Part shown: piece by piece, positions 1 through 7,633 of the stretch
Position numbering within the stretch: position 1 is the stretch's first letter
Layout: each line of letters begins with the position of its first letter
Program-made: the position numbers and the translations under genes
Assembly (NCBI RefSeq): GCF_000455245.1
Contig: NZ_HG005165.1
Location: forward strand, 524,688 to 564,042
Direction: 5' to 3'
Length of the DNA stretch: 39,355 bases
From: Nesterenkonia massiliensis
Lineage (GTDB): Bacteria; Actinomycetota; Actinomycetes; Actinomycetales; Micrococcaceae
Notes under the pieces: model-generated
Databases searched by the model: none
Told to the model about the DNA's origin: nothing
What the model saw: only the letters and a program-made list of their open reading frames with translations

Positions 1-134
1 GTGACGACGGCGCCCCTGTGGTCCTCTCGGCACCCGACTCCCCCTCTGGTGCTGCCCTGCGCAGCATCGCAGCACAACTGGCCTCACGGGGCCGAGACAT
101 CAGTGGTCGTTCGCTGCCGCTGAGCATCGCCTGA
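1..134 (+). CDS. mrp: Mrp/ApbC-type Fe-S cluster carrier ATPase, C-terminal end only
   Basis: The frame running in from the left edge encodes 43 residues and stops with TGA at 132-134. The tail (VVLSAPDSPSGAAL, then GRSLPLSIA) resembles the C-terminus of actinobacterial Mrp/NBP35 P-loop ATPases, which typically end with a PDSPAAxAL helix and a GRSLxL segment. Mrp proteins bind and transfer iron-sulfur clusters in the cytoplasm. The Walker motifs lie outside the window, so the call rests on the tail and on context: mrp lies near tatB and facing it in many actinobacteria (Rv1229c and Rv1224 in M. tuberculosis), and tatB faces this gene here. A transporter operon separates the two. Another short frame through the same bases is open but resembles nothing known to me. 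Confidence 0.6.
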   Translation, partial: DDGAPVVLSAPDSPSGAALRSIAAQLASRGRDISGRSLPLSIA

Positions 135-155
135 ACCTCTATCGCCTGAACCTTA
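126..155. repeat. 15-bp direct repeat over the mrp stop codon
   Basis: The 13-mer ATCGCCTGAACCT occurs at 126-138 and again at 141-153, a 15-bp period. The first copy contains the mrp stop codon. A weaker echo (CGCCTAAACCTT) follows near 170-181. This looks like a small slippage duplication and has no evident function. Confidence 0.6.
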
Positions 156-325
156 GCGCTTGACCTTCGCCGCCTAAACCTTCTCCACCCTTGGCCGGTG
201 GCCCCTCGTAATAATGATGCCGCTCACATACACTTGTGCCCTGCACCATATGAGCCGCTTCACACCCGCGCTCTTGTGACGCGGACCTTAGCTCGCACCG
301 TATGTACTCGAAGAGGGAGAAAACA

Positions 326-1336
326 ATGACGTGGAAAACCCAGAGCCTGCGAGTGGGCGGGTTGCTGGCAGCATCGGCGCTGCTGCTGACCGCCTGCGGA
401 GATGGCGAGGGCAACGGTGACTCTGCAGGAGAGGCCGGCGAAGTCGGCAGCATGGACGCTGAGTTCATCACTATCGCAGCCGGCGGATCCTCCGGACCGT
501 ATTACCAGATCGGCGCCACGATGTCCGAGATCCTCGGCACTGAGCTGGACTCCGACACCTCCGTACAGGCCACAGGTGCCTCGGCGGAGAATATCAACAT
601 GATCTCCGACGGCGACGCCGAGATCGCATTCGTCATGGGAGACGCCGCGGTCCAGGCCACCGAGGGCACCGGACCTTTCGAGGGCAATGCCCGCGAAGAC
701 CTCATGGCGATCATGACCATGTATCCCAATACTGTGCAGCTGGTCGCCACCGCTGCTTCGGGTATTGAGTCGGTGGAGGACCTCGAGGGTCGCAATGTGG
801 CTGTGGGCGACGTCGGCTCCGGCGTGGAGCTCAACGCCCGCACAGTGCTCGAAGCACATGGCATCACCTATGACGACATCAGCGCAGACTACCTCTCCTA
901 CGCAGAGGCCACCGATCAGATGGCCAATGGCCACATCGACGCCGCTTTCGTCACCTCCGGACTGCCGAACCCCACCCTGACCGAGCTGGGCACCAATACT
1001 GATTTCATTGTCGTGCCCATCGAGGGAGAGGGTGCGGAGAATCTGCTGTCCGAGCATGACTACTTCTCTGAAGACGTCGTCCCCGGCGGCACCTACCTGC
1101 AGGATGAGGATGTGCCCACCGTAGGTGTGACCAACCATCTCCTGGTCAGCTCTGAGCTTTCCGAAGACGCCGTCTACGACATCACTGCTGCTTTCTTCGA
1201 CAACCTTGACCGCCTTCACGGTTCGCACTCTGCAGCACAGCAGATCACCCTGGAGACTGTGACTGATGGCCTGGTGGTACCGCTGCATCCAGGCGCTGCC
1301 CGGTACTTCGAGGAACAGGGTGTGGAACTGGACTGA
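326..1336 (+). CDS. TAXI-family TRAP transporter substrate-binding lipoprotein
   Basis: 336 residues. The N-terminus is a lipoprotein signal: basic residues, a hydrophobic run and the lipobox LLTAC with Cys24 as the predicted lipidated residue. An acidic, glycine-rich linker follows, and then the mature domain opens with ITIAAGGSSGPYYQIG, the usual opening of TAXI (TRAP-associated extracytoplasmic immunogenic) proteins. Such proteins capture a small organic acid or amino acid outside the membrane and hand it to a TRAP permease. The substrate cannot be read from sequence; glutamate and dicarboxylates are known for relatives. Start ATG 326 is chosen because GAGGGAG lies just upstream and the signal peptide then has normal length; an earlier in-frame ATG at 302 would add eight residues without a ribosome site. 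It is the first gene of a three-gene operon. Confidence 0.9.
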   Translation: MTWKTQSLRVGGLLAASALLLTACGDGEGNGDSAGEAGEVGSMDAEFITIAAGGSSGPYYQIGATMSEILGTELDSDTSVQATGASAENINMISDGDAEIAFVMGDAAVQATEGTGPFEGNAREDLMAIMTMYPNTVQLVATAASGIESVEDLEGRNVAVGDVGSGVELNARTVLEAHGITYDDISADYLSYAEATDQMANGHIDAAFVTSGLPNPTLTELGTNTDFIVVPIEGEGAENLLSEHDYFSEDVVPGGTYLQDEDVPTVGVTNHLLVSSELSEDAVYDITAAFFDNLDRLHGSHSAAQQITLETVTDGLVVPLHPGAARYFEEQGVELD

Positions 1337-1826
1337 GCCCTTCGGGGAACCGTCACTGTCGCGGCGGCGGCTGCTGGCCCTGAGTGGGTCAGCAGCCGCC
1401 GCCGCGCTGGCGCCACTGCTGCTGAACTCCTGCAGCAGCGGACTGCGTCTGGTCTGTGAGCACCAGCGAACAGGTGAGGTCTATGCACAGGCGCCGGTGG
1501 AAACCGGAACCCAGGTGACTCTTTCTTGGATCCATTCCATTGAACTTTCACGCTGGAGCGAGACCTATCTGGTGCAACCTGACCGGTTGGTGCTGTCCAG
1601 TACTGAGTTCTTCGAATACGGCGCAGGAATGCCCCTGGACGAGGGTGATGTCCATCTCAGAGATGGCAAGATTGTGATCGAGAACATTAATCGGAACTTT
1701 GACGCAATCCGTTGGTTCCACTCCCATCGTGCCGACTACCGCATCAGTATCAACGACGATCCATCACTGATCGATGCTTCCGAACTTCCCGACCGTGAAC
1801 CTCTCACACTGAGCATGAGGAACTAA
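1320..1826 (+). CDS. DUF1850 protein of the TAXI-TRAP operon
   Basis: 168 residues from GTG 1320, which overlaps the end of the TAXI gene by 17 bases and has GAGG about seven bases upstream; an in-frame ATG at 1266 would overlap more deeply and lacks support. The N-terminus carries SRRRLLAL followed by a small-residue hydrophobic run and a lipobox-like LLNSC, suggesting export, possibly through Tat, with membrane anchoring. The rest matches the DUF1850 pattern: a TLSWIHSIELS core, then YGAGMP and a late IRWFHSHRADYRI. DUF1850 genes recur beside TAXI and fused TRAP permeases. Their role is unknown; an accessory part in substrate binding or transporter assembly is a guess from context. Confidence 0.8.
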   Translation: MWNWTEPFGEPSLSRRRLLALSGSAAAAALAPLLLNSCSSGLRLVCEHQRTGEVYAQAPVETGTQVTLSWIHSIELSRWSETYLVQPDRLVLSSTEFFEYGAGMPLDEGDVHLRDGKIVIENINRNFDAIRWFHSHRADYRISINDDPSLIDASELPDREPLTLSMRN

Positions 1827-1830
1827 GACC

Positions 1831-3915
1831 GTGACCAGCAGTAATGAACACCACAGGACAACAGCCGCAAGTGGTGTAGAGCCCCGAGGACAGTCACAGC
1901 TGACCCTCGGGGATGAAGACACGCCCAGCAGCTCTGACTTGAGCACCCTGGTCCCTGAATCCGAGGAGGAGCGCGCAGCACGGGAGGCCGAGGCCCAGGA
2001 GGCTGCAGCCAAATACGACGCCGAATCCCGTGTACGGAAGGACCAGTGGCGCCCCCTAGCCGTGGTGATCAGCGGGGTGGCGATCTTCATCGCGCTCTAT
2101 CACATCTACACCGCCTACCAGCCGCTGCTTCCCACCCTGGTGCACCGCTCACTGCACGTGAGCGTGATGCTGTTCCTGGTGTTCTTGATCTATCCGCCCA
2201 CTCGGAAGGCGCAGGCAGCACTGTGGCGGATCCCGGACGCGATCTTGGCGCTACTGTCCCTGGTACCCACGTTCTATCTGTGGGCGAACTACGAGCAGGT
2301 TGTCCTTCAGGCCGGCCGTTTCTCTGCGCTGGACGTTGCTGTGGGCACCCTCTTGGTGGTCCTGGTGCTGGAGGCCGCACGCCGCGTCACTGGCTGGGCG
2401 CTGCCGATTCTGGCGGTGCTGTTCATCCTCTTCGGGCTCTACGGGCGCGAGCTCCCCGGATTGTTCCGGCACCGCGGGTATGACTGGGACACGCTGGCCT
2501 ATAGCTTCTACGCCACCACCGAGGGCATCTTCTCTACTGCTATCGGGGTCTCTGCGACCTACATCATTCTCTTCATCATCTTCGGCGCGTTCCTGGCGAA
2601 GTCCGGTATGAGCCTGATGTTCAACGACCTCGCACTGGCTATTGCAGGACAGACACGCGGCGGACCGGCCAAGGTCGCCACCGTCGCCTCAGGCTTCATG
2701 GGCTCCATCAACGGTGCGGCAATTGCCAATGTGGTCTCCACCGGGGCCTTCACCATCCCGCTGATGAAGAAGATCGGCTATACCCGCACCTTCGCCGGGG
2801 CTGTGGAGTCCACCGCCTCGGTGGGCGGACAGATCCTGCCGCCCATCATGGGTGCTGCGGCGTTCATCATGGCCGAGACGCTCGGGGTCCCCTACACCAC
2901 TGTCGCCCTGGCCGCGATTGTTCCAGCGCTTCTGTACTACGTGAGCTTGATCGCCCAGATTCACCTGCGCGCCACACGCATGGGACTCAAAGGCATCTCC
3001 AAGGAGAACCTGCCGGCTGTCCTGGATGTGCTCAAGGAGCGCGGACACCTGATGCTGCCGCTGCTGTTCCTGCTCTACATGCTCTTCTTCTCCGGACGCA
3101 CTATCCTGTTCTCCGCCGCGATGACCATTGTGGTGACTGTACTGGTGGCCATGCTGCGCAAAACCACACGCATGGGCCCCAAGCAGATCCTGGCCGCCTT
3201 GGAGGATGGCACCCGTTCTGCATTGGGCGTGGCGGTGGCTTGCGCTTGCGTGGGCATCATCGTTGGCGTAGTGAGCATCTCTGGCTTCGGCGTAACTCTG
3301 GCCAGCGCGATTGTCTCGCTTTCTGGCGGAGTGCTCTTCTGGACCCTGGTCTTCACCATGATCGCCTGCTTGGTGCTAGGCATGGGACTGCCCTCCATCC
3401 CGGCGTATATCGTCACCGCCACTATGGCAGCTCCGGCGCTGACCCAGCTGGGCGTGGAACCACTGGTGGCGCACCTTTTCGTCTTCTACTTCGGGTTGTT
3501 CGCGAATATCACCCCGCCAGTGGCGCTGGCGTCTTTCGCTGCCGCTGGCATCTCCGGAGGCAAACCTATGGCCACCGGGCTGGCCTCTTTGAAGTTGGCC
3601 TCAGCGGGCTTCGTGATTCCCTATATCTTCGTTTACAACCCGGATCTGCTGCTGCTTGATGTCAGCTTCCTCGATGGCGCCGCAGTGGTCATCTCGGCGA
3701 TCGTGGCAATTCTGCTGCTCTCCACAGCAATCGAGGGCCACTTCATGGTGGATATGGCGTGGTACTTGCGGCCGGTGATCGCCGCAGGAGCAATCATGAT
3801 GCTCAATACCAATCTCACCTTAGACCTCATCGGTCTTGGCCTGGTGATTCTGGTGCTGGCAGTGCAGATGCTCAAAGCCCGCTCTGCTGGCAGGTTGAGC
3901 ATCCGCTCGATCTGA
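1831..3915 (+). CDS. TRAP transporter permease, fused small and large subunits (TAXI type)
   Basis: 694 residues starting at GTG 1831, four bases after the DUF1850 stop. The first 70 residues are acidic and cytoplasmic, rich in Glu, Asp and Ala. The remainder is almost entirely hydrophobic helices, as in the fused DctQ-DctM permeases that partner TAXI proteins. Typical segments are visible: GGPAKVATVASGFMGSINGAA, ESTASVGGQILPPIMGAAAF, VLGMGLPSIPAYI and FANITPPVALASFAAAGISG, the last two belonging to the family's helix-hairpin regions. The complex imports its substrate by symport, usually with sodium. It is the last gene of the operon and converges on tatB with only 29 bases between the stop codons. 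Confidence 0.92.
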   Translation: MTSSNEHHRTTAASGVEPRGQSQLTLGDEDTPSSSDLSTLVPESEEERAAREAEAQEAAAKYDAESRVRKDQWRPLAVVISGVAIFIALYHIYTAYQPLLPTLVHRSLHVSVMLFLVFLIYPPTRKAQAALWRIPDAILALLSLVPTFYLWANYEQVVLQAGRFSALDVAVGTLLVVLVLEAARRVTGWALPILAVLFILFGLYGRELPGLFRHRGYDWDTLAYSFYATTEGIFSTAIGVSATYIILFIIFGAFLAKSGMSLMFNDLALAIAGQTRGGPAKVATVASGFMGSINGAAIANVVSTGAFTIPLMKKIGYTRTFAGAVESTASVGGQILPPIMGAAAFIMAETLGVPYTTVALAAIVPALLYYVSLIAQIHLRATRMGLKGISKENLPAVLDVLKERGHLMLPLLFLLYMLFFSGRTILFSAAMTIVVTVLVAMLRKTTRMGPKQILAALEDGTRSALGVAVACACVGIIVGVVSISGFGVTLASAIVSLSGGVLFWTLVFTMIACLVLGMGLPSIPAYIVTATMAAPALTQLGVEPLVAHLFVFYFGLFANITPPVALASFAAAGISGGKPMATGLASLKLASAGFVIPYIFVYNPDLLLLDVSFLDGAAVVISAIVAILLLSTAIEGHFMVDMAWYLRPVIAAGAIMMLNTNLTLDLIGLGLVILVLAVQMLKARSAGRLSIRSI

Positions 3916-3936
3916 GCTCAGCAGCCTAATCGAGGT

Positions 3937-3953
3937 GCGACCGGTTAGGTCGC
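3937..3953. terminator. Hairpin between the convergent TRAP permease and tatB
   Basis: GCGACC at 3937-3942 and GGTCGC at 3948-3953 form a six-base-pair stem with a five-base loop. It overlaps the tatB stop codon and lies 22 bases after the permease stop. There is no T run. Its place between two convergent genes suggests a two-way terminator. Confidence 0.5.
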
Positions 3954-4421
3954 GTCAGAATCAAACGGCGCGAAGGCGCTGGCCAGGGGATCCTGGTCAG
4001 CGCCTTCGTCGTCTGCTGTCCCGGCCTCTGTACCTGCTGTCCCAGCTGCTGCACCAGCGACTCCTGCGGCCGTAGCCCGCTGGCTGCCAGCTGCCGGAGC
4101 GGAACTGAAGAGCGCCCGGGGGTCCACTGATTTCTGCAGGTTCTGCACTCCTGCGCGCGCCTGGTCATAATCATCGGCAAGCGCCTCACGGATGATCCGC
4201 CGGGGGTCATACTGGCGCGGATCGTATTTGTGCCAGTCCACCGCGTCGAAGTCCGTTCCGGTCTCCTCACGGAACCGGACTTTGGCATCTTCTGCCATAC
4301 CACGCGCTTTGCGGACCCATCCTGCCAGGGTCTGAGCATACTGCGGCAGACGTTCAGGCCCCAGGATCACCAGGGCCAGCACTATGAGTATCAGAAACTC
4401 GTAGACGTTGATGCCGGGCAC
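3945..4421 (-). CDS. tatB: Sec-independent (twin-arginine) translocase subunit TatB
   Basis: 158 residues. An N-terminal membrane helix (about residues 6-20) is followed directly by GPERLP and an amphipathic helix (QTLAGWVRKARGMAEDAK), the hallmark of TatA/B proteins. The acidic central region and the long Ala/Gly-rich tail favour TatB over TatA. TatB works with TatC as receptor for folded proteins that carry twin-arginine signals. The start is GTG 4421; there is no ribosome site, but TAAAGT lies six bases upstream, suggesting a leaderless message. The gene lies 16 bases after the RseB-like gene and is in the position expected from the M. tuberculosis Rv1224 region. Confidence 0.9.
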   Translation of the reverse strand: MPGINVYEFLILIVLALVILGPERLPQYAQTLAGWVRKARGMAEDAKVRFREETGTDFDAVDWHKYDPRQYDPRRIIREALADDYDQARAGVQNLQKSVDPRALFSSAPAAGSQRATAAGVAGAAAGTAGTEAGTADDEGADQDPLASAFAPFDSDAT

Positions 4422-4427
4422 AGGGCA

Positions 4428-4433
4428 ACTTTA
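4428..4433 (-). promoter_or_regulatory. -10 element for leaderless tatB
   Basis: TAAAGT on the minus strand is followed by six bases and the GTG start of tatB. It lies in the short gap after the upstream gene, so it would give tatB its own transcript. No clear -35 was seen. Confidence 0.45.
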
Positions 4434-4437
4434 CCGT

Positions 4438-5304
4438 CTATCGCAGCCAGGAGCTGATCTTATCGAACCCGCGTTCCAAACGGTCAGCGGTTCCCGGTGA
4501 GGTGGGCAGCATCTGCACGCGCGAGCGGTCCGTAATCATCACCCAGGAGGTCACCTCTGAAGCTGCGGCGGCAGGCAGGTCTGAGCTGATGACGTACTGG
4601 ACGCTTCCGGTCTCCACGGCGGTAGTCCAGGCGGTTCCACCGCGATCGATGAACAGCAGTGCTTCCTGACCTGTCGAGAGCAGAATACGCTCTGAGGTCA
4701 CGGACGCCAGATCGATGCGAGACATCAGCTTCTCGGACAGCGGCGCCAGAACCAGATCCTCTTCTTCCACCCGGGTCTCAGCGACGGTGACGTAGTTGCG
4801 GCCGTCGCTCATGTTCAGCTGCATAGTGCGCACACCGTCAACTGAACCGGTCTTCAGGGACTTCGAGCGCATGTTGTAGCCGCCTTCGAGATACGGCACT
4901 GCCCAGCCCAGACGTTTGAGCTGACTGAGGTTGTCCAGCGAGATCTCGCGAATAGGGGCGGCACCCTGTGCACCGGGCAGAATGACCGGCTCCTCCAGGG
5001 GTGCCTGCTGCCCAGCGGCCGCGGTGTTCACCGCAGTGCCTGAATCTGCGTTCTCCCGGGTCGGAAGCTCATCTGCGGCTCGCGGCTCTGGAGGCAGAAG
5101 AGATTGCAGAGTAGGCACCGGAACCGCTCGACCGCCGAGAAACCACGCAGTGGCAACAATCAGGCATAGCACGGTGGCCAGAGAGGTCAGGAAGACAGCA
5201 CAAATCCAGCCGACCGACAAACGTCCGGCTCGTCTAGCTACGGAACCCCCAGCTGCCGTGGTGGCAGGCTCAGGCTCCCGAAGAATTCCGTTCTCCCTGG
5301 GCAT
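4438..5304 (-). CDS. Membrane-anchored protein with RseB/MucB-like C-terminal domain
   Basis: 288 residues from ATG 5304; an in-frame TTG at 5352 is possible but less likely. A basic N-terminus (RRAGR) leads into one membrane helix (about 32-56), then a Pro/Ala/Glu-rich linker, and an outer domain from about 120. That domain has the layout of the MucB/RseB C-terminal domain: LGWAVPYLEGGY, then SDGRNYVTVAETR, and near the end SVQYVISSDLPAAAASEV. RseB proteins sense the cell envelope and control an anti-sigma factor. The place next to tatB and the methyltransferase is that of the sigE-rseA-htrA genes in relatives, which supports an envelope-stress role, but neither a sigma factor nor a zinc-finger anti-sigma gene is present. 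Family assignment is moderate. Confidence 0.5.
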   Translation of the reverse strand: MPRENGILREPEPATTAAGGSVARRAGRLSVGWICAVFLTSLATVLCLIVATAWFLGGRAVPVPTLQSLLPPEPRAADELPTRENADSGTAVNTAAAGQQAPLEEPVILPGAQGAAPIREISLDNLSQLKRLGWAVPYLEGGYNMRSKSLKTGSVDGVRTMQLNMSDGRNYVTVAETRVEEEDLVLAPLSEKLMSRIDLASVTSERILLSTGQEALLFIDRGGTAWTTAVETGSVQYVISSDLPAAAASEVTSWVMITDRSRVQMLPTSPGTADRLERGFDKISSWLR

Positions 5305-5425
5305 CCTGGTAAGTGTGCCCGGGAAACCTGAGAATATCCTTAAAATTTTCAATGAAGGTCGGCCTGCTCACTGGAGAGCCGGAACTATAGGATTAACCCG
5401 TATCGCAGGGAGGATCCGCACAACT

Positions 5426-6064
5426 ATGAGCAGCGCACCTACGGCCAAGCACGCGAGCTGGGCCTACGCCGAACAGCACAGCGGGCAGGACCCGGTGTTT
5501 GAAGCTGCCCGGCTGCGAGCTGCCGAACTCGGCGTGAACACCATCGGAGAAGGGACAGCCTCGGCCCTTATCGCCTTGGCGGCAGCCAGAAGAGCCCACA
5601 GCATTGTGGAAGTAGGCACCGGAGTGGGCGCCTCTTCTGCTGCGCTGCTGCGTGGCGCCCCGGAGGCTGTCCTGACCACCATAGATGTAGATCCCGATCA
5701 CAGTGCTGCCGCTCGGGATCTGTTGCGCCAAGAAGGTATCAGCCCTTCGCGCACCAGGCTGATCACCGGGCGAGCTGAGCAGGTACTCCCCCGCCTGAAG
5801 ACGCAGGGCTATGACATGGTCTTTGTCGACACGGATCCGGCGAGCGCTGCTGAATTCGCTTACGAGGCAGTCCGCCTGCTCCGCACCGGGGGCATGCTGT
5901 TGATCAATGACGCTCTTCACGGTGACCGCGTGCCGCGTCCTGCCGTGCGGGATGCTGGGACTCACGCGCTCCGAACACTAGAGCGCGCCCTCCTTGAGGA
6001 TGAACGGGTCACCACAGCGCTGTTCGGCACCGGAACCGGACTGCTGCTGGCAGTACGGACCTGA
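5426..6064 (+). CDS. Class I SAM-dependent O-methyltransferase (Rv1220c-like)
   Basis: 212 residues. Start ATG 5426 has GGGAGG eleven bases upstream. The SAM-binding motif I is VEVGTGVGAS (61-70), the acidic ribose-binding residue falls in TTIDVDP (84-90), and the metal/active-site strand is DMVFVDTDP (130-138), all typical of the methyltransf_3 (catechol O-methyltransferase-like) fold. Length matches the family. It is divergent from the RseB-like gene, as Rv1220c is from sigE in M. tuberculosis. The substrate is not known for this group. The next gene converges on it. Confidence 0.85.
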   Translation: MSSAPTAKHASWAYAEQHSGQDPVFEAARLRAAELGVNTIGEGTASALIALAAARRAHSIVEVGTGVGASSAALLRGAPEAVLTTIDVDPDHSAAARDLLRQEGISPSRTRLITGRAEQVLPRLKTQGYDMVFVDTDPASAAEFAYEAVRLLRTGGMLLINDALHGDRVPRPAVRDAGTHALRTLERALLEDERVTTALFGTGTGLLLAVRT

Positions 6065-6090
6065 GCACAGTCACGCTCATATAGCGCCGA

Positions 6091-6106
6091 CGCCCTTGGC
6101 AGGGCG
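6091..6106. terminator. Hairpin between convergent methyltransferase and DUF3117 genes
   Basis: CGCCCT, a four-base loop TGGC and AGGGCG make a perfect six-base-pair GC-rich stem in the 51-base gap between two converging stop codons. No T run follows on either strand. It probably ends transcription from both sides. Confidence 0.55.
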
Positions 6107-6115
6107 GGGATACTG

Positions 6116-6286
6116 TTACTCGCCGACGGCCTCGACCAGGCACTGCTTCAAAGCCTGTGCCTCGTCATTGTTGATCTCCAGCACCAAACGTCCGCCGCCG
6201 TCGATGGGCACACGCATGATCAGGCTGCGTCCTTCCTGGGTGACCTCCATTGGACCGTCGCCAGTACGCGGTTTCATTGCAGCCAT
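6116..6286 (-). CDS. DUF3117 small protein (Rv1211-like)
   Basis: 56 residues beginning MAAMKPRTGDGPMEV and ending VEAVGE. The whole protein matches the short, highly conserved actinobacterial DUF3117 family: a glycine-rich start, the VPIDGGGRLVLEI strand pair and an acidic DEAQALKQCL helix. ATG 6286 has GAGGG eight bases upstream. The function is unknown. In M. tuberculosis the homologue Rv1211 also lies close to a DivIVA-motif gene and upstream of the methyltransferase, so the order here is ancestral. Confidence 0.9.
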   Translation of the reverse strand: MAAMKPRTGDGPMEVTQEGRSLIMRVPIDGGGRLVLEINNDEAQALKQCLVEAVGE

Positions 6287-6339
6287 CGAGTGATTCCCTC
6301 TCGTGTCAGGTATGCCGGTGTGAGGCTTGTCGTCCTCTA

Positions 6340-6702
6340 TTATCGCTCACTAGGTCCAGATGTCATCTCAGTCACGGTGCGGGCTGCCTCTTCTGAAGGT
6401 GCCAGAGCCCGTTCCTCCGGCGAGTCAGCCTGCTTCTGCTGGGCCTGGAGCTGCTGAACCAGAGCGTCCACAAGAGCGTCCACCTGATCCATCCGGTAGC
6501 CGCGTACCCCCGAGTCGAAACGCAGTTGCTCAAGGTCTTCAGCCCTGATATTGCCCGCCGAGCGCTGCAGCAAGTGCAGCACGCTGTGCGCTCCACCCAC
6601 GGTCCCTTCCTCCTGCGGAATTTCGGCTCCATCCCAGCGGCCGACAAGAAGCATGATGATCAGTCCGATGAGCACCAAGGCGAGCAGATAGAGCCACAAC
6701 AT
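6340..6702 (-). CDS. Small membrane protein with DivIVA-type motif (Rv1209-like)
   Basis: 120 residues: a membrane helix at about 3-21, a short linker, then a segment with the DivIVA N-terminal signature (FDSGVRGYRMDQVDALVD, residues 62-79), followed by a Gln-rich coiled-coil stretch (QQLQAQQKQ) and a charged tail. DivIVA proteins bind curved membrane at cell poles and septa. Here only the short motif is present, as in Rv1209 of M. tuberculosis, so a role in growth or envelope synthesis is inferred. ATG 6702 has TACTGT six bases upstream and probably needs no leader. Confidence 0.75.
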   Translation of the reverse strand: MLWLYLLALVLIGLIIMLLVGRWDGAEIPQEEGTVGGAHSVLHLLQRSAGNIRAEDLEQLRFDSGVRGYRMDQVDALVDALVQQLQAQQKQADSPEERALAPSEEAARTVTEMTSGPSER

Positions 6703-6708
6703 AGTCCT

Positions 6709-6714
6709 ACAGTA
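6709..6714 (-). promoter_or_regulatory. -10 element for the leaderless DivIVA-motif gene
   Basis: TACTGT on the minus strand, then six bases (AGGACT), then ATG 6702. The AGGA inside the gap is too close to the start codon to be a normal ribosome site. The -35 region is weak. Confidence 0.45.
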
Positions 6715-6755
6715 TCGGGTGACTGCGGGATTCTGAGTGCAGTGCGGGCAGCGTC

Positions 6756-7541
6756 TCAGCTGAGACCTGAAGTCAGTGCGGGCAATATCTGACCGCTTGT
6801 TCCGCGCACACAGTAGTCCATCAGTTCGCTCAGTTCGGTCTCTTCGGGGTTCACCTCCACCAGGGGGGTACCTCGCTCGAGGGCCAGAAGCGGCAGGGAG
6901 GCAGCGGGCTGAACAATGCCGGAGGTGCCCACTACCAGTACAAGATCAGCACGCCGGATCGCTTCGGCCGCGGCCTCAAACGCCTCTACCGGCAGCATCT
7001 CCCCGAACCATACGACGCCGGGGCGCAACAGTCCGTTCTCGCAGTGTTCGCATGGAGGTGTCGGTTCAGGTTCAGGGGGCGACTGGAAGCCGTCATAGTC
7101 GGGACGAGGCAGCTCCTGCGGTTCGCCACAGTCCACGCAGCGATAAGCGGAAATACTGCCGTGAAGGTGGGCCAGAACCTCAGCTCCGGCACGTTCGTGA
7201 AGGTCATCGACGTTCTGCGTCACAATGGTCACAGAACCCCCGCGCCGCATGAGCGCGCGCTGCCATGCTGCCAGGCTGAGATGACCTGGATTTGGCTGCA
7301 CCTGCTGGATCAGCGCCTGGCGCCACCGGTACCAGGTCCACACCAGATCCGGGTTGCAGGCAAAAGCCTCCGCGGTGGCGAGATCCTCCGCGGAGAAGCG
7401 CTCCCAGAGACCGGCCTGCACCTCCCGGAAGGTCGGCACTCCGGACTCTGCACTGATGCCGGCGCCGGAAAGCACAGCGACGTGGCGTGCCCGGTGGGCC
7501 AACGCTCGGATGTCCTCGGTGATGTCGTGGAGCACCTGCAT
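6756..7541 (-). CDS. cobB: Class III sirtuin, NAD-dependent protein deacylase (CobB-like)
   Basis: 261 residues. NAD-binding motifs are GAGISAESGVPTFR (26-39) and TQNVDDLHERAG (108-119); the catalytic histidine is His127 in LHGS. The zinc site is Cys135-x2-Cys138 and Cys164-x2-Cys167. Tyr71 and Arg74 (W-Y-R-W-R) form the YxxR pair that in class III sirtuins (SIRT5, CobB) binds the carboxylate of succinyl- or malonyl-lysine, so desuccinylase/demalonylase activity is likely beside deacetylation. It is cytoplasmic and uses NAD+. TACCGT lies six bases before ATG 7541; an AGGAGG 22 bases upstream is too far to serve. Confidence 0.92.
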   Translation of the reverse strand: MQVLHDITEDIRALAHRARHVAVLSGAGISAESGVPTFREVQAGLWERFSAEDLATAEAFACNPDLVWTWYRWRQALIQQVQPNPGHLSLAAWQRALMRRGGSVTIVTQNVDDLHERAGAEVLAHLHGSISAYRCVDCGEPQELPRPDYDGFQSPPEPEPTPPCEHCENGLLRPGVVWFGEMLPVEAFEAAAEAIRRADLVLVVGTSGIVQPAASLPLLALERGTPLVEVNPEETELSELMDYCVRGTSGQILPALTSGLS

Positions 7542-7547
7542 AGATCT

Positions 7548-7553
7548 ACGGTA
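7548..7553 (-). promoter_or_regulatory. -10 element for the leaderless sirtuin gene
   Basis: TACCGT on the minus strand, six bases, then ATG. No ribosome site lies at a usable distance. Confidence 0.4.
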
Positions 7554-7633
7554 CAGCGCACCTCCTGAAGACTGCCTGGGCGCCGGATGCTGCAGTAAGC
7601 TCAGACTTGAGACGTACCGAGAGAGGAACCTCC

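Noticed and set aside
260-1288. Long antisense open frame through the TAXI gene
   Set aside because: It mirrors the codon pattern of the lipoprotein gene, lacks a ribosome site and matches no family; a by-product of high GC.
5381-5402. GGAAC followed by CGT before the methyltransferase, like an ECF sigma promoter
   Set aside because: The spacing of 13 bases is too short for the usual 16-18, so it is not a credible SigE-type promoter.
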